The translations under genes and the position numbers were made by a program. Positions 11,407-22,643 of a stretch of 64,000 bases of DNA are shown one piece after another. Numbering within the stretch: position 1 is the stretch's first letter; each line of letters opens with the position of its first letter. The notes under the pieces were generated by a model that did no database searches, was not told the DNA's origin, and worked only from the letters and a program-made list of their open reading frames with translations. Source of the stretch: Ananas comosus (taxonomy: Eukaryota; Streptophyta; Magnoliopsida; Poales; Bromeliaceae); assembly GCF_001540865.1 (NCBI RefSeq), contig NC_033634.1:2122729-2186728 (forward strand). Direction: 5' to 3'.

Positions 11407-14400
11407 GTGCGTGCACGCGCCAATCTCACCGCTCTGGAGAGCCGAGCAACGAACGGCGCCGCCGTGGCTCCGCCGGGCCCCGAGGGGCTCTCTCGCCGGA
11501 AGGTCCCCTCCTCCTCCGCCGAAACCCTAAACCTAGCCCGCGACCGAAACCCTAGCCGCCGCTCCCGCCGCCGCTCCGACCCCGATATCCCCTTCTGGCA
11601 AAGCTACTGGTTCCTCGCGCTCCTCCTCCTCGTGGCCTTCGGCTTCCTCGCCATCTCCGTCTCCCTCTTCCTCGGCCTCGACCTCCCCGACTCCTCCCCC
11701 TCCCCTGACCCTGACTCCGCCGTCCCCGACGCCGATGAGGGCGTCGAGGTGAGCCTCTGCAAATCGCTTCGATTTATATTGCACGTCTCGATCTCTTCGT
11801 TCTCTGATTTTATGATATGATTGTGTTTTTGTCATCTTTTTTTGGGGGAGGGTTTCAGATTACGTATGGATCCGTGATCAAGTTGATGCACGAGAGGACC
11901 AAATTTCGATTGCATTCGCACGAGGTGCCCTACGGATCGGGCAGCGGACAACAGTCGGTTACCGGATTTCCCAATGTTGATGACTCTAACAGCTACTGGG
12001 TATGTGATCGGATTAGATTCATTGCAGCTTGATTTTAATTTGTTTTAGAATTGATTTGTTTTGCTTCATTTTGTGATTGATCGGTGAATCGGTATAATGC
12101 TAGTTAATTGGATCTAATTCGATTTTATGATTTTGAACTACAATGGCTGAGAATAACTTTGTATTAAATTTGTCTTTGATAATCTCCCCTCTTGCTTGTT
12201 TTTACTATTAATGAGAATTCAGGCATAAAAAAATCAAGTGTTAGCATAGTGTTTGCGAGCACCAAAACAGTTTGCTTGTGAAGTTGAATGATATGGTTTC
12301 CAACGTTCTGGACTTCTGAATGTTTGATTGTCTATATTGCGGCATTAAACTTGTCACAGTAGGGCTGGCGATGTACATATAATCGTGCACGTTTGGCTTA
12401 CTACTTAGTAGTGATGTAATGTGTTTAGTAGATGTGTTTAGTAGTGATGTAATGTGCACGTTTGGTTTATGTGTAATGATGCTTTTAGGGGCAAATTTTG
12501 TATGTGATTCTATATAGATGGTTGTACTCTTGATTTAAATATAAAAACATCTCAAAAATGTGGTAATAGTGAAGCTTGATGATTTTGTAGCATCTTGCTA
12601 CCGTAAAGCCTGGAACCCTTCCTTTTGCAGTTGGACACTTTATGAATGCAATTAATGCACTTAGTTTATTGGCACGGGTCAATGACATCGTAAGTTGAAA
12701 TGTAGATACACCGAATGATACTGAGCTTGAGTCCAAAAGATAGCTTAATCTATTCTTCTGCACTTGATGGTCTAATTCCTTGCTTATGTTATGGATAGTG
12801 GCAAACGGCATTCAATGCATATCGAATAAGCAGCCCTTCAGTGAGATTTCTTAATAAGAATAAAGAAATAAGTGTGAGGATTTCATCCATCCCAACCTTT
12901 GACTGCCAAGGCTTGACATGAAGACAGGATAACATATCTTTTCATGCAATTTGTTTTGCAAGTTGGTGTTTCTTTCTGTGCCATGAATTATAGTTTTTTT
13001 GGCATGCCTCTGCGTGTTATAATGTCTTACTGGATGCTAAGCAGTTTTTTTTTTTTTTCATTTAGCATTTATACATTCATTCATTTCTTATATGAATATT
13101 GTTAATTATGCAGATTGTGAGGCCTCGACCTGATTCATCTGCAAAACAAGGTGATCCAATACCAAACGGAACAATTATAAGGTTACAACACATGAGGACT
13201 CGAAAATGGCTTCATAGCCACTTGCATCCATCCCCTATAACCGGCAACCTGGAGGTTAGTACTGTTATTCTTCTCGTGTGGGAAAATCTAGTTATAATTC
13301 TGATGTTCCACTTCCTACATTGTGTGAACCAGTCATGCTTACAGTTCATCAGATAAATCAGTATGAATAGGTAGCAACTAACGATCTACCAAGTATTAAA
13401 ATTCAAGCTACTTTCTTATCTGCACGTGAAAGATCAGTGAAAGTTACACATCTTGTGCATTTGGCGGTCTCGTTGGATTCAAAAGAGAAGTCTTGTTAGT
13501 GCCAAAGTTTGAATTGACTGATGTCTCCTCGGTTGGTGTATCACTCTATTTTGCTAACAATTATTAAGTACGCAATCATATTTGAAAGCTATATGTCTTT
13601 TGTGAGGAAAGCACATTTTACTGATGTTTTGCAGGGAATGAACTTGCTATATAGATTCCCTTAGGTAAAGTGTTGTCATAGTGCTTTTAGAATCCAATAA
13701 AAGTTTATCCGATTCTCATCTTTAAAGACTCTGGAAACGCATTTGGGTTACTATCATGGAAAAGGAGACTATGGTTGCAGTGGATAAATTGCACAAATTG
13801 AAAGTTGATTTTTATTATGCAAATTACTTGCAAGCAGCATGTATTGTCCCATCTCGGTGGTCTTCTGTCGTTGAATGCAAAAGAACTACTCTTAAGAAAG
13901 TTATGTGCACTCATAACTTAACGCGGCATACCTAAGGTCCGCTCATAAGTTTATGTGCTCTTAGTAAAGTGTTGGGAGGATTAGAGAAATAACTATGAAT
14001 TGAGGAACATATTTTGGTAATTTTCTTTCATGCTGGTGAAGTCATAACTTTTAACTGTGATTATTCAGTATCTTCAATTAGCTGCTAAATATGTTTTTAT
14101 TTCTTCTCAGGTCAGCTGCTTTGGAGGTGATAGTCAGTCAGATACTGGAGATTTTTGGCAGTAAGGATCTATTTGTCCAAGAAATATTTGAGATGATGAA
14201 AAAACGAATCCTTCATTCTAACTATTTGCCATTCTCCCCTTTCTCAGGCTTGAGATAGTGGGCGCTAGGAAAATATGGAGACAAGACCAAAGAATAAGAC
14301 TTCGCCACATTGATACCGGTGGTTATCTCCACACTCATAATAAGAAATACACGCGCATAGCAGGAGGGCAGCAAGAGGTAAGGCAAATATAAAAAGCATT

Positions 14401-14948
14401 CTAGTGTAAAGATTTTCGACTGTTTATATAAAGATTTCTTTGCAAAATTGTAGGACTATTTGGGCAAAAATATACCAGACTCCTGAATTCTAGTGCGATT
14501 ATAGATCAGTGCATGAACTCTAAAGTTGACTAAAACTACACGAATGATCTGCCATTGTTACAACTACCTGAACATCTAATTCCGATAAATTTCTGTATCC
14601 GCCGTTAGAATGTGATTGTCACATGGGGTTAAATGTTTGGGTCTGAGGTCTCTTCGATTAGTATTTGTGTAACTTGACTTCCATGTAACTGATGGTTGTT
14701 GGTTGAAACATGCAAATTGTATATGTTTTTATTCCTCCCCCCCCCCCCAATTTTAGAGTTCACTTAGTGATCTCTTATTGGAATTTTTTTTTTAAATTTT
14801 TTTGGGAGGTCAACTAACAAAGAGTAATTAATTCTTGTCAATCTTATATTTTCTGCTTTTGCAGGTTTGTGGTGTTGGTGACAAGCTGCCCGACAACGTA
14901 TGGCTGGCGGCTGAAGGCGTCTATCTTCCGGCGAATGGAAATAAGTAA
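11407..14948 (+). CDS. SDF2: SDF2-like ER protein with MIR domains; start codon unresolved
   Basis: Stromal cell-derived factor 2 family. In plants, SDF2 forms an ER complex with ERdj3B and BiP needed for quality control of receptors such as EFR. Six exons: about 11407-11748, 11859-11999, 13114-13254, 14111-14160, 14248-14377 and 14865-14948; exons 2-6 close perfectly. Exon 1 gives a basic stretch, a hydrophobic segment (FLALLLLVAFGFLAISVSLF) acting as signal peptide or anchor, and a linker. Exons 2-6 give the MIR region: ITYGSVIKLMHE, RLHSHEVPYGSGSGQQSVTG, RLQHMRTRKWLHSHLH, GDFWQLEI, RIRLRHIDTGGYLHTH, RIAGGQQEVCG, AEGVYLP. The family is certain. Odd: the exon 1 frame has no ATG between the upstream stops (11380, 11386) and the signal segment. 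I mark the first GTG arbitrarily. A one-base error near the start, a non-AUG start or a missed upstream exon are all possible. Confidence 0.88.
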
Positions 14949-16300
14949 ATTGCTCCGTCTTGTCGCAAAGTACATACTGTTGATTTGGTGGGACAACCAA
15001 ACTCCGCTGTAGAGGGTTTTTGCATCAGATCGATCATACGGTGTACCAACTTTGGAGTCCTTTTCGCGCAGTTCTTTTGGGAGTAGCAAATTAAGAGCTC
15101 TTTAATATATATATATAGTTTCCTACGCTAATTTGGGCCTCAATTTTTTTCCCCCCTTCTCTCTTTAGATGTAATGAGATACTGTGACATCTATACATCT
15201 CGATAGACACCGAAACTAATGCTAGTGTGTTAGTTCCAATATCCATATCCTGGCACATGTCTACCTTTTGAACTGGTTGATTGCTCAATTCTTGTAGACA
15301 CTTTCCTTTTTCTTTTCTCTTTCATATGCATAATATATATATATCTTTTATAATTGTATACAATGTAATCAAATCTATTCTAGATCATTGCGAGGGATGA
15401 ACAGCTTGGGAAATATTGAAAAATGCCATTCATACACTCCCTTTGGGGCATAAATTATACATCCCATCCATTTTTATGTGTATGATTGCTTTTTTCAAAA
15501 TTGATTGCCTTGTGTGACATAGGTTTGTGCGCATGAAAGCTGGTTTTGAATAGCGGGTGCACAAACTGGAGTATAAACTCCCAACCTCTTTAAATCTCCT
15601 CAGAACAACAATTAATCAATTGTACTAAACAATACAATTTTGTAGTGAAAAAATATGAAAGATTGGAAGAACTTTAAATTCTTTCTTTTTTGGAGCACTC
15701 AAAATATAAAAAAAATGCTTTAGCTATCACATTACCAAAATCATTGTACTTTTTACAAATCATTCGTTCTACCGACAAATTTTATTTTTTAACAATTTTT
15801 AAGAGGGTCGGAACTGTTAAGGGGCAGGAGCTGGGCCCGTATTATCGGGTCTTCTTACAGGCCCAATAAAGAATCTCGGCCTTCCAACACGTGAAATATT
15901 TTTACATTTTATATATATATTTTTTAAAAGGCAAATTGCTTATACAACTTGAAAAGTGTTACACTTTTGTATTTATTCCTTCAAATTAAAAGTAAAAAGT
16001 TGTAAATTCTTTCAAATATATCACCGAGAGTTAAATTTATCTTGTTATTTTTGTGAAATTACCATTTTATTCTTTCAAATACACTTTTATATTATAATAG
16101 AAATTTACCTTATGTTTAATTCGAGATGATTTAACGAAAATTAATAGAAAACGTATTTTTAAAAATAAAAAATAAAAAATAATATATTTAAAATAAAAAA
16201 TAAAAATAAATAAAATATTTCAGAAATTTTAAGGAATAGTGATTTTGAAAGATATATATAGTAAATCATCCCTTAGGAAAAAAGGAAAAAAAAAGGAATC
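14949..16300. other. Intergenic region between SDF2-like and ARPC3 genes
   Basis: Begins with the SDF2-like 3' untranslated region. From about 15400 it is AT-rich with no gene. TGGGCC at 15832-15837 and GGCCCA at 15860-15865 form a pair of site II-type motifs about 560 bases upstream of the ARPC3 start codon; plant housekeeping promoters often carry these. 15900-16235 is A/T-rich low complexity. Confidence 0.5.
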
Positions 16301-16419
16301 GCTTTTATTTCCACCACCTCGCCATTTTCAAGCGAATCGCAGGGCTTCGTTCTCTTCGTCGCTTGCGATCCCACGCTCGTCTCGCTTAATCCCCTGGATC
16401 ATATCCAATTTCCAGGGAA

Positions 16420-18665
16420 ATGGTAATCTCTCTCTTTTTTTTTTTTCTCGATTTGATTTCGTTCTCAATTCCTTAGATCTGGTTCACAGTTGAATTGATT
16501 CTCGTGGATTTGTTAGATCCGAAACATCGGATTTGATTCTTGTTTACTGGTGACTCTTCTCTGAGGGTTTCGTTTAAAACCCCTTCCTCAAGAGCAATCG
16601 ATCAATTGCTAGATATACGAGAAGCCCCTTTTTTGAGATAATTTAGTTAATTTAGCACATGAGGTGTGTTTGATGCTTAACTTTCATCGTTTAAGCTTAG
16701 TTCTTAGTTCATAGCTGTGGTTCTCGTGCTTTAAAAAAAAAAACACAAAACAAAAAAAAGGAGAATTTTGTGATGCGGTTGAAAGCAAGGCATGCAAAAG
16801 CACATATTTCTGAGTATTTATATACTACTTAGGAATGATTCTCCATAGGTTTTGAGAATGATATTTGATTATTAGAATCAAGTGGATTCATATTTTGAGA
16901 TCTGCATGTGGTAATCTCCATGTACTTAGAGTTATCGCGCACCGTTTTAGCGAGACAGATATAACGATCCGAGTTTTTCTTAAGAGAGATAGAGAGAGAC
17001 CATAACAAATATTGCATAAGGAATCAACTATGTGATGTCCCTCTATATTTATAAACGATTTTTTTTTTTTAATTGCTCGGTGAAAATTGATTGAGGAATG
17101 AATTTATTATACTTTGATGTAGGCAGAACAAGAAAATTCTTGCACGTTCCTTATACTTATTCAGATTGGCACTATATCTATTATTATTTTTGAAATCTTA
17201 AATAGTTGTGGCAACACTTGCAGTGTCTTTGAATCACATAATATGCGCATTTTGTTAATCTGTTCATTTTAGTAGTTAATCGATCATTGCCATTAAAACT
17301 ATGTTTAAATGCGTGTTTGTCATATGAATATCGAGGCCTTCATTAACCAATTTGGTTTTGATAAGCTGCATTTCCGGTTATTGGTTCTTCATTGAGGTGA
17401 AACAATATTGAAAGTAATAGTGCAAATGCCAGGCTAAAGAAAATCTATCTTTACATCTTGAGTTCTTCTTCAAAATGTTCCATGTGATCTTTCTATCATG
17501 TTTATGTGAAAATTTTATATCGATTCACATGTTCTATTTGCAGGTCTATCACTCTAGCTTTGTTGAAGAAGATGGTATCACCAAAGCTTGTGGCTGCCCT
17601 TTGCTTCCATTAAAAAGCCACATTAAGGGTCCCGCTCCAGCTTCAAATCCAGGTCTCATATCTTATTTCTCTACGATCTATTCCAAATAAACAAAACTCG
17701 TCTTATCGATGATTGGCGTTTACATTTTTCCAGGCAAAATCGACATTGTTGACGAGGCAATAACGTTCTTTAGGGCGAACGTCTTCTTCAGAAACTTCGA
17801 TATTAAGAGCCCAGCAGACAAATTACTCATTTACTTGACATTTTACATTAATGTGGCACTGAAAAGGCTGGAGGGTTGCAGAACACTAGCTGTTGGGACA
17901 AAGGCAATTATCAATTTGGGGCTAGAGAAGGTCCCTGTGCCCGGCGACCTGGGGTTTCCTTTTCCAGGCCTTTTTGCCCTTCCTCAATCTCAGGATGAAG
18001 CAGGTATATTGGCATTACTGGGTGCTTGTTTTCACCCGGCTTCTAAGGAGCTTGTCTGAAAAACTGTAGCCAAGTATTTGGCAAATTTAACATTTGGAGC
18101 TTCTGCTGTGGCTCGAAGCTGAAATGAGCTTCTGAAACCCAAAGCAAAAGCTCCAACTTAAAGTTTCTGCTTTTTCGTGAGAAGCTTTTTGCAGCGCTCG
18201 GGGGACATCGATCTACTCGGGCATCACGTCTATAGAAGCTCTACTGAGGCCATGCATGACCTTAAGATGTAGAAGCTATGCGAATAGCAAATAGAAGCTC
18301 CAATTCGAACCTTCCTTCTAACTCCATTAGGAAGTTGAGGTTATTTTTGAAGGTTGTTTGTGCTTCTTCGTACTGCACTTCTTTGGAGGCTCTGATAAAA
18401 AGTTGTGTGTTCATGTCTTTTCCTTAGAACAATAATATTAGTTGCTAAGACTATTTCTGGATCAATCCCTATCAGATCGATATTTGGGGTAGCATTAATC
18501 ATCTTCTGTTGCTGGACTGCAGAGTTATTCAGGAATTATCTGAAGCAGATAAGGGAGGAAACAAGCGGAAGATTGCTAAGCTGCGCATATAGGCCTAACG
18601 GCACTCCAAATAAGTGGTGGTTGGCTTTTGCAAAGAGGAAGTTCATGAACATTATCATTCCCTAG
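16420..18665 (+). CDS. ARPC3: Actin-related protein 2/3 complex subunit 3 (ARPC3)
   Basis: Subunit of the Arp2/3 complex that nucleates branched actin; plant mutants in the complex have distorted trichomes and pavement cells. Four coding segments: 16420-16422 (the ATG only), 17544-17652, 17734-18003 and 18523-18665, total 174 residues, the usual length for plant ARPC3. Phases close throughout. The protein runs VYHSSFVEEDGITKACGCPL, LLPLKSHIKGPAP, DIVDEAITFFRANVFF, IKSPADKLLIYLTFYINVAL, KRLEGCRTLAVGTKAIINLG, PFPGLF.LPQSQDEAELFRNY, ending PNKWWLAFAKRKFMNIIIP. This is nearly colinear with the family across its whole length. Unusual: the start codon is the last codon before a GTAATC donor, so an intron of about 1.1 kb separates it from the rest of the protein. 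Intron 3 contains MITE-like sequence. Confidence 0.95.
18040..18320. mobile_element. Possible MITE remnant in ARPC3 intron 3
   Basis: This intron stretch is rich in repeated GAAGCT/AGCTTC words in both orientations ('gagcttctgctgtggctcgaagctgaaatgagcttctg' is one segment, continued by 'agcaaaagctcc' and 'tagaagctatgcg'). That composition resembles common non-autonomous DNA elements in plant introns. I could not define terminal repeats or a target duplication, so this is only a suggestion. Confidence 0.3.
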
Positions 18666-19376
18666 GGTTGGAGCTCTTCAGGATACAGATTTTTCCTTTT
18701 CTTTTTTTTTTCTTTTAACTTTTTCAGTCATTGTGAAAGCTGTAATGATCAGTTAAGCTAGAAACGTGGGATTGTTATACCTGTAAAATTGGTGTATACT
18801 GAGAAAACTGGAAATTTCGTCTCTTATAGCGATTTGAGTTGGTCTTTATGTTTCTTTGTAACATTTTTGTGTAACAATTGCCGCTTTTATCTATCTGTTT
18901 TTTGATATTATCTTTGGTTTTGTTCAGGATTTTGCTTCAACATCTTTCGATATATGCATGAAAAAGCAAGATCAGTGGATATAAAGCATGAAGTCTACAG
19001 TTGCAGTAGTTTTGTTGCAGCAGGGCACATTCGCTTCAGGTGAATGTAAATGAGTTGTTTGGTGGACCCGGTCCAGGAATGCATTCTTTAGACAAGGCGT
19101 GGGGAAACGAACGCCGACTAAATAAATAAATAAATAAAATTCAACCTTTTTATATACCCCAACCCTGTATTTAATATCTTTCTTTCTTTCCCCTCGTCGT
19201 CTTCTTCTTCTCCACCCCACCCCCGATCGCTCGATCTCCGAAACCCTAATCAAAGATCACCACCACCACCCACACCCCAAGGTCCAACGCGGATCTAGGG
19301 TTTCACCTCTGCTTCAGGATAGGGTTTCTCGCATGCCCCTCCTCTTCTTTGCCTTCTCCTCCGATCCCTCCCATCC
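18666..19376. other. Spacer between ARPC3 and CAF1 genes
   Basis: ARPC3 3' untranslated region, then the CAF1 promoter and leader. 19190-19376 is C-rich with CTT repeats, 'ccaccaccaccaccac' and a telo-box-like AAACCCTAA at 19241. No separate gene seen. Confidence 0.5.
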
Positions 19377-20228
19377 ATGGCTTCCTCGATCCCTGCGGAC
19401 GGCGGCGACGGCGACGGCGACGGTGGCGGCGGGGTGGAGATCCGGGAGGTGTGGGCGGAGAACCTGGAGGCGGAGTTCGCGGTGATCCGGTCCATCGTCG
19501 ACGAGTACCCCTTCATCGCCCTGGACACGGAGTACCCCGGCGTCGCCTTCCGCGTGCTCTCCTGCCGCGACAGCTACCAGTGGCGGAACTACGACAACCT
19601 CGCCGCCAACGTCGACGTCCTCCACCTCATCCAGGTCGGGCTCACCTTCTCCGACGCCCTCGGCCGCCTCCCCTGCCTCCCCCGCCCCTGCCTCTGGCAA
19701 TTCAACTTCCGCGAGTTCGACCCCGAGGCCCATCCCTGCGCCCCGGACTCCATCGCCCTCCTCCGCGCCGCCGGCATCGACTTCGCCCGCAACCGCGCCC
19801 AGGGCGTCAGTGCCGCCCGCTTCGCCGAGCTCCTCATGACGTCGGGCGCCGTCCTCAACGACTCCGTCACCTGGATCACCTTCCACGGCTCCTCCGACAT
19901 CGCCTACCTCCTCAAGATCCTAAAGCCCCTCTCGATGCCCGAAACCATCCGCGGCTTCTGTATTCTAGCTAAGATTTTCTTTCCCAATCTCTATGATGTG
20001 AAACACCTCATGAAGTTCTGCCGCGGCCCTCTCTACGGGGGGCTCAAGAAGCTCGCCGAGAGCCTGGGCGTAGAGCGCATCGGAATCAGCCATCAGGCTG
20101 GGTCCGATAGCCTGGTCACGGCACGGTGCTTTAGGAGGTTGTTAGATTTGCACCTCAAGGATAGGGCTGAGCAGTATGCTGGGATCTTGTATGGTCTTAA
20201 TGACGATCCGTCGGTAAGGCTCTACTAA
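19377..20228 (+). CDS. CAF1: CCR4-associated factor 1 (CAF1) deadenylase, intronless
   Basis: Catalytic 3'-5' exoribonuclease of the CCR4-NOT complex that shortens mRNA poly(A) tails. Single exon, 283 residues, typical for the short intronless plant CAF1 genes that are often stress-induced. The DEDDh catalytic set is visible: Asp50 and Glu52 in ALDTEYPG, Asp174 in FHGSSDIAYLLK, and His239/Asp244 in ISHQAGSDSLVT. Further family landmarks are YQWRNYDNL, LIQVGLTFSD, WQFNFREFD, DSIALLRAAGIDF and YDVKHLM. The N-terminal 20 residues are Asp/Gly-rich and variable in the family. The ATG at 19377 is the first in frame. Codons are strongly GC-ending, a common monocot trait, which also creates long antisense shadow frames. 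Confidence 0.95.
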   Translation: MASSIPADGGDGDGDGGGGVEIREVWAENLEAEFAVIRSIVDEYPFIALDTEYPGVAFRVLSCRDSYQWRNYDNLAANVDVLHLIQVGLTFSDALGRLPCLPRPCLWQFNFREFDPEAHPCAPDSIALLRAAGIDFARNRAQGVSAARFAELLMTSGAVLNDSVTWITFHGSSDIAYLLKILKPLSMPETIRGFCILAKIFFPNLYDVKHLMKFCRGPLYGGLKKLAESLGVERIGISHQAGSDSLVTARCFRRLLDLHLKDRAEQYAGILYGLNDDPSVRLY

Positions 20229-22640
20229 TAAAAATTTGCAGTTGCGTTGAAACGAGATATAGAAAAGTCGTTTACTTTATCTCTTCGGGGTTCTGATGCT
20301 GGGTCATCTCTTCGCATTTCTCTGCATATATGTTAGTTGATTCTATATTTGGCTTTAGTAGTTAACTAGATCACATTTTAGATGGCTGCGGGTTTTACAC
20401 AGTCTCAACGACGGTAAGATCAAGATAGTATTTCGGATAAAATTTGCAAATTTTCTGATACTTGGTTAATTCTTTTGCATTTCCTCTGCATATATGTTAG
20501 TTGCTTCTTTCTTTGGCTTTAGTAGCTAGCTTGGTTAACTATTTAGATGGTTGCCTGTTGTTAGTAGCAAGACTCGGATAGGATTGGTTCCGTTAAATAA
20601 ATGTTGAACTCCTAGATTTGCTTAAGTTATTTAGGCTATTTGTCAATCGAATAATACTAGGAGATCCAACGCAACTCAATTATGAACGAGTGGCATTCAG
20701 AATATTGTTAGATGAGAGCTCAAATTCAAATTCAAATTCAAATTCAAATTCAAGATGACGGATCTAATGTGACAGGAAAAGAGTTCATCAGATTTCAGTC
20801 GGATGAGAGCTCAAATTTAGATTCAGGAGTTGTTAAATGAATTGATCTTAGTAGATATCGCAGGGTTTGTTAAGATTTCAAATACCTTTAAATTTGCCGA
20901 CTTTATATGATAAGATGTGGATAGCATTTGTTTAAAGACATTAATAGATATGAATCTTATGTAGTTTGTAATATTTGTATATAGATTAAATCATTAGTAT
21001 GTAATACTGGTAGCGACTTTTAGGTAAGTAACCTGTTGCCCTTAAATGCTTTTTCTGTCTATTAGTCTCCTTTAACGATCTTGGTTTTCTTTTCCTTTCT
21101 GATCAGTTATCTAGTTCTTCGTTTATTGTCAGTTATCAATAATCACGTTATTTCCCATTTGTAATGGTTATGGATTATATAGTTATTCTTTTGCCGACTG
21201 TTCCATTCTGCTCTATGTCAAATCACTGTTATATCAACTAGTTTGGCTTGCCAACGCTGTCCTTCTTTATTGTTTTTTATATCTTCTGAGAAGTTTTTGG
21301 CGTTTGAGATGCTTTTCTTGAAGTCTGATGCTGTTGTTGCTTCTGTGCTTTAAGTGTTGATTTTGGGGTTAATCGAATGGTTGAGAATCCAGCGCCGTTC
21401 AGAATATCTGATCTTGCATGCTATTATCTTTCAAATCGCCTCAACTAGTTCATCGGCATTCTGTTCTTTTAAGATAACTCTACATGCTTTTAGCTATCTT
21501 AAAAATTCATGTTCTTTGTGGTTTGAGGAACACAATTTTCTTGAAAAGTTTGGAGGTTGGCCTCTATTTTTTTTTGTTGTGGTGTAATGAAGCAGTGAGC
21601 CAAGAATAGTTAATTATTGGATTTTTTTGGGTAAATAAAGGACTCCAATAGAGTTATTAGTGCATATTTCTATTGTAGGAAGAAAATGCTATGCTATTAT
21701 GCTTGAGAGAAAATCTTTGGTATAAATTCGTTACCGTTTCTTCTTCACACTATGCTTAAAAGGAAGAGGACAAGAGGACATTGACCTGTTGTCATGAACT
21801 TGAATAAGCATTCGATGAGATCGTGGAAAAGTGGCTAAGGGGATGCCTGTTACAGTCTTATATGGTTGTTATTTTTGGTGAGAAAGGTTCGGATAGTTTT
21901 CTAGTAAGTCTTACTGTTGGTATTACATTATTATGAAGATATTGTTCTTCCACTTGTGTGATTTTATGTATTGTGTTTCTTCTACAATCATCATTGTAAA
22001 CACTGATGCAGAACGAGTTTGTTTCTTTAACACTATGGATTACCGTCTCATGTTTGTTTGCTGTAGTGCATAATCTTGAGTTTGACATTTAAACATGATC
22101 CATTTTATGTTCTTTAACACTGTGGCCAGCGATGCTTGTTCGAATTTAGTCCGATTTAGTGGTTTCAGAAGCGATCTTGTTTTGAATCTGGCCCGTTCTT
22201 GTTTTACTTGTGTCGGTTTTGGTTGGTTTTTAGCACGTCTTCCTCCGACTTCGGATTATCTAGATTAGTAAAGTTACTATTCGATTTGCTAGGTGTGAAT
22301 TTTGAAATCAATCTTTGAATTTCATGTCAGATATATATGTGGCTCAGTTTTACCTGCGACCAAACTGAAAACCGTCTTATGAGCCTTCTGCAAATAATGA
22401 GCCTGCTGCTCAGTATTATTATTCCATTATTCTAACTTGCTCCGTGTTCCTGACAAAGGATGATTTTTCTAATCTCTGAAAAATAAGATAAGTTAAATTA
22501 TGTTATCCCACAATCAATCAAAATCATAATGCGAGTAAAATTTCGTTTTATTTACCCTTCTCTCATAACATCAAGCAAAATCTCCCGCATTTCATCAAAC
22601 ACCTCAAGAGGCAGATGAGCGACCCCTCAAACACCCCATC
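20229..22640. other. Intergenic region with a (CAAATT)n hexanucleotide repeat
   Basis: No gene recognised. A hexanucleotide tract of about five and a half units lies at 20721-20753, and a related degraded segment follows near 20805-20825. 'tctgcatatatgttagttg' occurs at about 20321 and again at about 20487, each followed by 'tttggctttagtag', suggesting an old local duplication of about 160 bases. Open frames at 21354-21587 and 21858-22088 show no features. Confidence 0.5.
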
Positions 22641-22643
22641 AAA

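Noticed and set aside
19295..19972. Several long antisense and alternate-frame open frames over the CAF1 gene
   Set aside because: GC-rich codons suppress stops in all frames; only the 19377-20228 frame shows the DEDDh catalytic residues and family sequence.
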